NCBI GenBank assembly: GCA_905221615.1
Contig: CAJNDT010003179.1
Location: forward strand, 572,311 to 636,310
Reading direction: 5' to 3'
DNA from: Symbiodinium sp. CCMP2592
Lineage: Eukaryota; Sar; Dinophyceae; Suessiales; Symbiodiniaceae
DNA length: 64,000 nucleotides
Shown: positions 20,633-29,500 of the stretch, piece by piece
Layout: the number at the start of each line of letters is the position of its first letter
Numbering within the stretch: position 1 is the first letter of the stretch
Notes under the pieces: model-generated
The model's input: only the letters and a program-made list of their open reading frames with translations
Databases searched by the model: none
Told to the model about the DNA's origin: nothing
Made by a program: the position numbers and the translations under genes

Positions 20633-22433
20633 TGAAAAACCTTGAAATCTCCGAAGCTGCAGCGGCCGATCCAATCCTAACCCTCCCTGAACCCTAAGCC
20701 CTCCACCATCCTAAACCCCAAGAGGAGCCCACCGTGGAACTCCTTAGTCGCGAGGAAGCCGCGTCCACAGAAATCCGGGCTTCCGCAGTGGAAAATTCCT
20801 AGGTCCTCCAACTCAGGTGGGGTCTTTTACTGAGCAGGTATTTAGGGTTTTGTTCTGTGCTTCCTTACGAAAGGGTTTGAGGGTGTGGTTTTCAGGTCTC
20901 ATGATTGGCCTCTACCATGCTGCGATCCATCGACGTGGTGTTTTGCTGGTTTGTGCAATTATGAGCTGTAGTGGGGCTTTTCTCCGAAAAGGTGATGGAA
21001 GGTACTGCAAGCATCATGGAAGACTTTCATGTGAAGGCATAGGGACGTTTGGATTGTGCAGCAGCAGCACCAGGTCATGCTGCAAATGAAACCGCAGGCA
21101 GCACCTAGTGAGGTGGTGCGAAGAATATGAAACAACAGCTGGTCATGAAGATCCTGGTTTCTGCCAGCAAGCACGCACAAGCACCACCGGCGAAAAACAA
21201 CTCACTGAACCCGAAGCGCTTCAGACGGCTTTGCTCCTCAAGCCACTGGAAGCCTAGAGCACTTTGAGGCTGAGGGAGAGCTTCGCTATCTGACCTTGGG
21301 GCGCGCACGCATGCACCAGGAGTGAACCATGCAGACACAAGGATGCTGTTACTGGTTTCAGGGGTTTCGGATGTTGCTGATGAGGTGGAGGTTTCGGCAT
21401 TTAGGTGTGGAGATGCTAAAGGTGTGTTGTCCGGTACAAGTCTAGGCTTCTGGAGATTGACATGGTTCTGCTTAGCTGTAGGGTATGTAACTTGAAACCT
21501 TTTTGGTGCACTACCATTTCCAGATATTCCCAAAGGTTAACCTTTGGTTCCCCAAGGATACTGGACAAGCAAGTTTGAGGAGATGTGTGACCAAGAACCG
21601 TTTTGAGTTAGTGTCGGCCCAGAAAAGGAAGTCTCAGAAAGCCGTCTGCCGGAAGTTTCATAAGCAGATGCAACTTAGACGAGCCGGATTTGGCACACTT
21701 GCAACCGCTACCCGCGGCTGCCATGCGACCCACTACATAAACTGTCTGGCTTCAAATCGTCGAAGATCGCAAAAACGTGAAATAGGACTCCCTGGGGGTA
21801 TGGGCCGAAAAGCTCTCAACTGGTAACCCTTGTCTTGATGTTCCTAAGCCATTGTTCATATCGACCTTTGCGAGAGACTCGAAAGGCCCCCGAAGCAACA
21901 GATGCCATGAGGTTCTGCGTGAACTGCACACCGAACCTTAAGCAAGCCTTTAGATTCAAGACGGTAGTGCAGACCCTTGGTTAATTAATAAACGCTTCTC
22001 CCTGAATGAAGATTGTGAGAGGGATCCTGGGTCAGGGCCATTAATGTCAAGGGTCTGCATGATGTCAACCGCACCAGCTATGGATTCCCGAAACCTGTTT
22101 CCTAAAGCTTCACCCGCCCTAGTCTTAGCATCCCTGCACAGTCTAACCTTGGAAACCTTGAGAAGTTTGAAAGAGCGTAGACACCAGCAGGCCCGTTAAC
22201 GAAAAACTCGTAGGCACCACCAAGAAGTCAAGAAGTTGCAGAGCTTCAGACTTCTATTCAGGGCAGACCTTGACTTGCTAGACGGGTTTAGGGTTTATGT
22301 ATGGCGATGTACTTGGGTATCTTATACGGGGTCCATGGGCCTTGTTGTCCCTGGTAGACACAGTGCCAACACCTTTTGGCCCAAAAGCCTAGGCCTAGAT
22401 TCCCAGATGTACCGCCCGAAGCCCCACGACCCT
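20633..22433. other. Unassigned stretch
   Basis: No repeat family except a short family M-like piece (AAAGGTTAACCTTTGGTTCC near 21533). Frames at 21503-21826 (+) and 21105-21533 (-) have ordinary composition but no recognisable domain or AG|G boundary chain. Confidence 0.35.
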
Positions 22434-22530
22434 AACCCGTATGCCCCTAAACCCCTAAACCCTAAACCCCTAGACCCTAAACGCTGAACCCTAAACCCCT
22501 AAACCCCTAAACCGTCCCTATGTCCCAACC
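22434..22530. repeat. CCCTAAA telomere-type tract
   Basis: About ten degenerate CCCTAAAC units on the + strand. Together with the TTTAGGG tract at 22826 it flanks a hairpin element in opposite orientation. Confidence 0.8.
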
Positions 22531-22633
22531 CTAAAGGATCTTCATCACACAACACCCGGAAGCCTAAACCCTCGACAGCTTGAGCCCGAAAGCCCCCACT
22601 CAAAAGGCACATAAAAAGGCCTCAAGAGTCTGT

Positions 22634-22741
22634 CTAGAGGCTCATACCCTACCCCTTTTTTCGGATACCGAGTTTTATGGTTAGGATCTGTTATCTAGGA
22701 ACGTAGGCGCCCTAAAAAAGGGGGTAGGGTATGAGCCTCTA
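22634..22741. repeat. Inverted-repeat element, family N (single copy)
   Basis: TAGAGGCTCATACCCTACCC at the left is the complement of GGGTAGGGTATGAGCCTCTA at the right. The arms are nearly perfect over 20 bp or more, with an AT-rich centre. Confidence 0.85.
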
Positions 22742-22825
22742 GGTATCCTAAAGCACCTGAGCCAACTTTTATGACTTGCAAGCCTCGTTTGCTTGGCCCT
22801 ACCCGCAAAACCAACAAGCAAAAGG

Positions 22826-22872
22826 GTTTAGGGGTTTAGGGTTTAGGGTTTAGGGTTTAGGGTTTAGGGTTC
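22826..22872. repeat. TTTAGGG telomere-type tract
   Basis: Six clean TTTAGGG units in the orientation opposite to the tract at 22434. Confidence 0.9.
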
Positions 22873-23124
22873 CCTAACCTTGACTTGAACCCTCAACAGA
22901 GACCTCAGGCCCGAGCAGCACACCCCCTCGCTTACAAAAACTCCTAAACCCTAAACCTTCAGACCCAAATCCTCAAACCCTAAACCCTAAAGAACCATTG
23001 AGCCTCGATGGCCGCAGGAGCATTCCTTGAGCCAAATTGAGGAGCTCGTGGAAGATGCAGCGCGCCAGGCCAAGGGATCATACGCCGGCTTGCAGTTAGA
23101 CTCTCCCTCTTTGTGTCTTTCTTT

Positions 23125-23127
<3 letters not shown>

Positions 23128-23174
<47 letters not shown>
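23128..23174. repeat. (CT)n microsatellite
   Basis: About 23 CT units. The complement produces a spurious Arg/Glu frame on the minus strand. Confidence 0.95.
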
Positions 23175-23175
<1 letters not shown>

Positions 23176-23284
23176 AAGCAAGCCACAGTACCATGATCGT
23201 GAACTCACTGCCTCACCCCAAGCTTAGAACCCCCGACCAAGGATTGCCGTAAGCCAGATCTTTGCAGAAGACTTCAAAGTTCTT

Positions 23285-23380
23285 CTAGGTAGGGCTTTGG
23301 GACATTTCTTTTGGCTCCTATTGGGCTTAAGAGGATCTTAACTACTAATATGCTTCAAAGGCTTTAAAAGCCGATCCTAG
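23285..23380. repeat. Inverted-repeat element, family K, copy 2
   Basis: CTAGGTAGGGCTTTGGGACA at the left, GGCTTTAAAAGCCGATCCTAG at the right. The central TTGGGCTTAAGAGGATCTTA is shared with copy 1. Confidence 0.8.
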
Positions 23381-23458
23381 TCTTTAATTGAGGAATGCAT
23401 CCTTTAAGGCTCAGGACTCTGTGAGCACAAGGCGCTGGTAACACAGGTATAATATTAG

Positions 23459-23507
23459 TGTCTCCAGAATATATATTCCTTAATTAAGGGATGTTGGAGT
23501 CTCTGGG
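23459..23507. repeat. Partial family L element
   Basis: GTCTCCAGAATATATATTCC and then TTAATTAAGGGATGTTGGAG and TCTCTGGG. A shortened relative of the element at 6358. Confidence 0.65.
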
Positions 23508-23699
23508 GATTGGGCCTATGGGATTGAAGGTTTCGGGCCTTCCTGGGTTTTACTGCAAGGGCTTATCCGGGAGGTTTCAGAGGTCCTCTACCTGGGTTCT
23601 TTGTGGGATTATTCGTGACTTTACGGGCTACACAGCTGCAACATTCTGGCACAAGTCCTGCTAATGAGGCTTGTTTTCGGTCCAAGAGGGCTTCTAACA

Positions 23700-24235
23700 A
23701 AATCGAACCCTTAAGCCCCAATCCCAACCCTAAGCCCAACACCCTAAACCCTAGTGCGAGCGCCGAAACCCTAAATCCTAAAGCCAAAACCCTAAATCCT
23801 AAGCCCAAAAACCCTAGACCCAAAATCCTAAACGCTAAATCCCAAATCCTAAACTTGAAGTCCTAAACCCAAAACCCTAAAACCCTAAAACCCAAAACCC
23901 AAAACCCTAAACCCCAAAGCCCTAAAACCCTAAACCCCAAAACCCTAAAACCCTAAACCCCAAAACCCTAAAACCCTAAACCCCAAAACCCTAAAACCCC
24001 TAAACCCCAAACCCTAAAACCCAAAACCCTAAAACCCTAAACCCCAAAACCCTAAACCGCCTAAACCCCAAAACCCCAAAACCCTAAACCCCAAAACCCT
24101 AAAACCCTAAACCCCAAAACCCTAAACCCTAAAACCCTAAACCCCTAAAACCCTAAAACCCTAAACCCTAAACCCCAAAACCCTAAAACCCTAAAACCCT
24201 AAATCCCAAAACCCTAAAACCCTAAGCCCCTTTGA
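23700..24235. repeat. Long AAACCCT / AAAACCCC interstitial telomere-like array
   Basis: More than 500 bp of AAACCCTAAAACCCC-type units with frequent one-base variation. Ordinary sequence and a gene follow on the right, so this is not a chromosome end. The variation suggests an old, decayed or internally amplified tract. Confidence 0.9.
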
Positions 24236-24312
24236 AAACCACAGAAGGCCGAGCGAGGAGCTCTCGAAGCCGAGGCTGGGCCTGCTGAGTTTTCTTTGCC
24301 TCAGAGGGCTTC

Positions 24313-24880
24313 ATGTGGGAGTTTCCGAATACTCTCATATACTATAAGGGGTTCCTTAAGGGCCCCTTTAAAGGGATCTATAGGGATTCTATAAGGGTAT
24401 AGGGTTTAGGGTGTGTGGGAGTTTCCGAATAGGGCTCCTTAAAGGGATCTATAGGGTTTAGGGTCTACTTGGACGGTCGGGGGACTTGGTAACTAGTTAT
24501 GTTGGAGACTTATAAGTACCATAACCCCAATGAGGATCCCTTTTAGGGTACTTCCCCCGACCCTCCAAGTATTAGGGGTGCCTTGAAAGCGGCTCTGTAA
24601 GGGCTCCTATAAGGGATCTATAGGAGCGGTACCTTTAAGGAGATCCTGATATAGGGTTTCTGGAAGGGACCTATAAGGGTTCTTTAAAGACTTTAGGGTT
24701 TAGAGTTTCCGAAAACTAGGGGTACCTTTAAAGGGATTCTTATATAGGGTTCCTGAAGGGGATCTATAAGGGTTCTATAAAGGCTTTAGGGCTTAGAGTT
24801 TCCGAAAATTAGGGGTACCTTTAAAGGGATCCTTCTTTAGGGTTTCTGAAAGGAGTCTATAAGGATTCTATAGGGGCTCT
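24313..24880. repeat. Cluster of family D-like half elements with one family F element
   Basis: The phrase GAGTTTCCGAA returns near 24317, 24420, 24705 and 24787. Each copy is followed by variants of GGTACCTTTAAAGGGATCC and CTATAAGGGTTCTATAAAGG. A family F element (GGGACTTGGTAACTAG … CCGACCCTCCAAGT) sits inside at 24465-24571. This looks like repeated insertion or tandem growth of the same element just upstream of the ankyrin gene. Confidence 0.75.
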
Positions 24881-24931
24881 GATAATTATAGTAGATAGTA
24901 TATCCCCAGGGAAGGCAAGACCTTTCTTCAG

Positions 24932-24950
24932 GCAGTCATTTCGGGCCAAG
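24932..24950 (+). other. Possible relict spliced leader upstream of the ankyrin gene
   Basis: GCAGTCATTTCGGGCCAAG matches the last 19 bases of the dinoflagellate spliced leader, as remembered (GTAGCCATTTTGGCTCAAG), at 14 of 19 positions. It includes the block CATTT and the terminal CAAG. It lies 53 bp before the ATG of an intronless gene, as expected if a trans-spliced mRNA had been copied back into the genome. The match is imperfect and could be chance. Confidence 0.35.
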
Positions 24951-25003
24951 TGGCTAAAGTGGACTACGTTCGTAAGGCGGCACTTGTTTGAACGACGCCT
25001 TTG

Positions 25004-26212
25004 ATGTCAGAGCCTCCGCTTGGCAACGTCGTGCACATCCTTAATGCAGCTACCGGTGATGTTCACGAAGTGCCTGCAAATGCAGCTGTTGACATCCGGG
25101 GCTTGAAGCAGCATTTGGCACACCTCTGTGGGCGCCCGCGGTTTCAGTTGCGACTCCTTCGGTCAGGGACCGATCAGCTGTTGCAGGATGGAGACGTGCT
25201 TGACATGCGGGAGCTTCAGGAGTTTCAGTTGGTGGTGACGTCGTATGTTGCGCCCGGCCAACTGCATGAAGCTAAGCTTGGCATTGCAATTGAATTTGGT
25301 GCGGTCGGGGAAGTCGAGCGGCTGCTGCAACTGCCCCGCTGCCCTGATCTCATCATGCGCAACGAACGCCATAAAGGAATGACGCCAATATTCTTAGCAT
25401 GTCGTTTCGGCCATTCCAAGATCGTGAGCTTGTTGCTGGAGGCTGGGGCATCTTGTGAGCAGCCCTGCAAGGGCTATGAGCTCGAGATTTGGGACACCTT
25501 CGCGACCACACCTCTGGGCGCCGCATGCGCGGAGGGTCATGTCGAGGCTGTTAGGTTACTCTTGCAAGCAGGTGCCCCGCTGTACTCTGCCTGCGGCGTC
25601 GAACATGACCGCAAGTCTGGTCCTGTGGATCATTGGCCCTTCGACCTGGCGATGCTTTGTGGGAACCAGGAAGTGGTCCACCTCCTCCTCGCAGAGCACC
25701 GCAGCCGAGGAGTTCGCCGCCCCCTTACAGCTAAGAAAGAGGCAGTGACCCCTGCTTTCGTGGAATATGCGGACGAGGCGGCGCTTCGCCTGCAGCTGGA
25801 TGCTGGCACTGAGCTTGATTCGGGTGTTCTTGGTGGAGCCGTCCAGCGTGCCGACCCGAAGATAGTGCTTTGGCTGCTGGAAGCTGGCGCTAAAATAAAT
25901 GGTCGCTCTGACGAGTTTTCGGCCACACCTTTGGGGGTAGCAGTCAGGGTAGGCAACATGGAGATGGCGCGCTTGCTGCTCGGCATGTGTGCTGACCCAG
26001 ACGCAGGCCCGGTTCTTGAACAAGCTATCAGCAACGACGATGCTGCCATGGTGCGCCTTCTGGTGGAGTCCCGTGCCGATGTTGGCAGGGAGTACAAGCT
26101 GCTTACTTGTGGCCGGAAACTTGTCGTTACACCGCTGCAGGCCGCCCTTGCCAAAGGGAGCGAGGAGATCGTGCAAATCCTGCAGGGGCAGCCCGGGGTT
26201 CAGCTGCTCTGA
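25004..26212 (+). CDS. Ubiquitin-like domain plus ankyrin-repeat protein
   Basis: A single uninterrupted frame of 402 codons from ATG at 25004 to TGA at 26210-26212. Residues about 10-80 resemble a ubiquitin-like fold: HILNAATGDVHEVP, then LKQHLAHLCG, then LLQDGDVLD. About eight ankyrin repeats follow, the clearest being TPIFLACRFGHSKIVSLLLE, TPLGAACAEGHVEAVRLLLQ and TPLGVAVRVGNMEMARLLL. Ankyrin repeats are protein-binding scaffolds, and this domain pairing is very common in Symbiodiniaceae; the partner is unknown. The coding GC content is well above the flanks. It is the only long clearly intact gene in the window without introns, which fits retroposition. An ATG was preferred over the upstream in-frame TTG at 25001. 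Confidence 0.93.
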   Translation: MSEPPLGNVVHILNAATGDVHEVPANAAVDIRGLKQHLAHLCGRPRFQLRLLRSGTDQLLQDGDVLDMRELQEFQLVVTSYVAPGQLHEAKLGIAIEFGAVGEVERLLQLPRCPDLIMRNERHKGMTPIFLACRFGHSKIVSLLLEAGASCEQPCKGYELEIWDTFATTPLGAACAEGHVEAVRLLLQAGAPLYSACGVEHDRKSGPVDHWPFDLAMLCGNQEVVHLLLAEHRSRGVRRPLTAKKEAVTPAFVEYADEAALRLQLDAGTELDSGVLGGAVQRADPKIVLWLLEAGAKINGRSDEFSATPLGVAVRVGNMEMARLLLGMCADPDAGPVLEQAISNDDAAMVRLLVESRADVGREYKLLTCGRKLVVTPLQAALAKGSEEIVQILQGQPGVQLL

Positions 26213-26329
26213 GATCCAGAAGCAACCTGGGCCCTGAAAAGGTCGACTCTCGTGGCTCTTCGTTGCATTGCCCACTGGCTTGCAAAGCAGATCACAACCA
26301 CGATGCTGCAAACTTCTTAGGAGCATAAT

Positions 26330-26505
26330 ATAGGAGCTTCAATAATTGCCTGTACTATCTTGGGGGCCTCCTTATTTTCAGTACAGTATGATATGCCACC
26401 AAACCCTATTCTAGTTATTCAGGCCCCTACAGAACTCTATTACAGATCCCTTATAAACCCCTTTAAGGGAGCCCTATTCTAATTATTAAGGCCCCTATAC
26501 TATAT
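26330..26505 (+). repeat. Family B element followed by a second, partial family B unit
   Basis: AGGAGCTTCAATAATTGCCT and CTTGGGGGCCTCCTTA start the first unit, which ends near AGGCCCCTACAG at 26430. A second AACCCCTTTAAGGGAGCCC … ATTAAGGCCCCTATA unit follows at once. The pair ends about 25 nt before a predicted exon. Confidence 0.7.
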
Positions 26506-26527
26506 GCCCTGAGCCCATGACACCAAG

Positions 26528-29500
26528 GCCCGGATGCCCAAGCCTTCAGCTGAAGAGGTTAATGTTGAGCTCTTTATTATGTAGGGTATTCTAAGTTCAG
26601 TATAGTAGACTTCTGGACATGTTCGGGTCCAAGTGCCGCAGATATGATTTCGGACCTTCCTGCTGCAGCTGTCGTCACTTTATGCCACTTTAGAAGCTTA
26701 GTAGCTGAGTAGGTAACCTATAACCTTTTGGGAGTGTATGTTAAGGTTAACCTTTTTGGGGCGAGGGTACGCAGCCCCTATGGAAGGGGTCACGAGAGGC
26801 CTGCTGTCGAGCTTGGGAGTCTCCATAGAAAGATGTTGCAGGCATGCAGTTCCCTATATCATATATCATGTATGTGAACTGTCAATTCTTGTAGGTGCGT
26901 AAATTGAAAATCGAGGTCGAGCTCCGAACCTCCAGTTCCTCCAATGATCACTGTGCCGAGAAGCTGTCCCTAACTTCAATAGCAGTAAACCTAATGTCAG
27001 AAACCCGAACTGCCAAACTCCAATTTTACAATCCGCCCTGGTTTTCGGAAGCCCTAAACCCCAGACCCTAAAGCCTAAACCCTAAGCCCAGAGCACCGAG
27101 AGCAGGAGCTAGGTGCCACCCTGCGCGCCATCGCCACCTTCCGAAGGGACTTGCCCCAGCTCAAGGAGAAGTACCGCTCCAATTATAACTAAGGGCATCA
27201 ACTCATGCTTTAGGGTTTAAGGTTTAGGTCTTTAAGGGCATGAATAACTAAGGGTTTAAGGTTTAGGGTTTTTTAGGGGACGTGGGCTCCCTTTGAATGA
27301 TACAGGGTTGCACTCGAGTTTTGAAGGGTGGACTCTGCGATGATGTAGCAAGCCATGTACTTATTGCATAGAAGCTTTAGCCTCAAACGGTTCCGCCATG
27401 GCAACTGTAGGGCTGATGTCTTTATATATTCAATAAGCAGATGCATGAACCTTGCACACAAGGTCACCCAATTCCAACAGTTCGGGGCCGTAGGTTGCGG
27501 CATTCTGAACGAGCAATCTCAATCCCGCCCCTACTCCATGCGTGTCCTACATTGTAACCCCAAACCCCATACCACCTAAGCTGCTGCTGATCAAAGACTG
27601 CCCAGGGTTAAGTAAACTGATGTTATCTTACCGGACTCCGGGTCTTGAGGGCGGTTCCTGGCCTTTTTCACCCTTGTAGTGGCTTGTCCGAGTGCGAGAG
27701 CGTAAACCGCATATGTTGATGCAGTTGTTGGTGACCAGACCTCTGGCAGATCCGACCTCTTAATCACGACGAAGAGTGGCATACACCCCAAGTCCTGGAT
27801 CGATTTGCTGGCATGTGCTTCGTGAGAACTCAAGCCAAATTTTAATTCTAAACCCTTAGACTTGAGTCCTTGAGGGGCCTCACCAACGATACGGTCTGTC
27901 CCGATACTCCTCCAGCATCATCTAAGATTGGGGCGCCAACGCTACTTGCCTTGTCAGAAGCAAATCGGCACCATCGCTGACACGCTGCTGGGGCGAGGGC
28001 TGGACCTGCAGGCACACACACACACAGTTAAGCATTGCATATGACAGGAGGTTCGGGGAGTAACCATTGTGTAGAGTAATCAGCATAGTAATGCAATTTG
28101 GGCCCCTCTTTGGGCACTTCTAACCTAGTTGATTCTCGACCCTCCAAGATCGCCTCGGAGTTAGGGGATGACACAGTGAGTTACCACTGCTGAACCCAGT
28201 GCCCGTAGTGATGCATTTGCGCTTCCTCCGTAGCACTCTGGCTCCAGTCGATCAGCAGCTAAGTGGCCACCGTCCGTCGCCACACAAGATGACGTCGGAA
28301 GATTTGCCCACAGTGCGGCTTGGCACTGCGCGCCAATCCGAAGGCTGTTTTGGGTCCATGTACCTATGGGAGTTTCCGAAAATGAGGGGTACCTTATTTT
28401 GGGTTTCGGAAAACACGAAGAAGTGGAAACCCTGCCTGGCTGGGTTTGAAACTTGTCCATTGTCCTCGAAGTAGTTCTATAAATATGAGCGAATCCAGCA
28501 ACCACTGTGATGTGGCGATGCGTTTCTGGGCTTGCAGAAAATTTCTAGGGCACGCTCTGGTTCGAGCTCTCGAAACGGATTCGAGAATGTTCGGGCGTCG
28601 AAATCTATGTTTCCGGCATGGTTGTGGCGCCCTCGGTGAACTCTTTCCTTTGCCGTTGGATCGCACTAATGCCAGTCTTGTCGAAAGGCTGGTGAAGAAG
28701 CGTCAAGATGCACAGGTGGTCCGTGCCTGGTGACTCTCCCAAAACCAAAACTATCAAGAGCATGAGTGACACGAAGCACAGCACCATGCTCAAGGAGCGA
28801 AGGCGGTTTCGGGACCTTTTACATGCGGTGCGAATCCAAGACAGTCTGCTTGTAGCACAATATCGACACCTGAATGAGCAGCAGCACCAGCAACAGAGTA
28901 CAGCAGTAACGCCCTAGACGCTGTATGCTTTAAAATAAAAGACAAACATTGCAAGCCTAAGCCCCTGAACCCGAAAGACCGTACATAGCAACAAGCGTCA
29001 TCATCGTAACATCATGCATCCAGTCGCCGAGCTTTGCACTGAGTCTCGCCTGGACGTGGCTACCCTCCCCCTCTTCTCTCACTCTCCCTCCTCCAAGAGC
29101 GCACTACTGGGTCCATGGGTTAAGTCGCATCGGCTTGTGTTTAGTCGCATCGATCGAGTGTGCAGTTGGGGATTCTGCTAAAACGTGTCAGTTCGCATCC
29201 TCGGACATGCTTGTAGACCTAATGATTCAGCCAGTGTGCAGCTGCTGTACTTGCGTCACGCGGCCTTTCTACTCATTTCGCTACATGTGTTGAAACCCAC
29301 CTCCGGGCCGTGTGCCCATGGGGTTTCGCTACTTCTGATGTGACTAAACGCGGGTGATGCGACTAAACGCGGATCGAGCGTCACCTTGGGGTGTTGTGAC
29401 TAAACGCGCCCTGACGCGACTTAACCCCGCTACACGTAGGAAACGAACACCCGCGGACCGAGTAATCTCGGAGAACCAGGAAAGAACCTCAAGCCTTGAA

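Noticed and set aside
23700-24235. Chromosome end (telomere)
   Set aside because: Unique sequence and genes continue on both sides and the units are heavily varied; this is interstitial.
25556-26326. 256-codon minus-strand frame over the ankyrin gene
   Set aside because: Shadow of the GC-rich plus-strand coding sequence, which has clear ubiquitin-like and ankyrin features.
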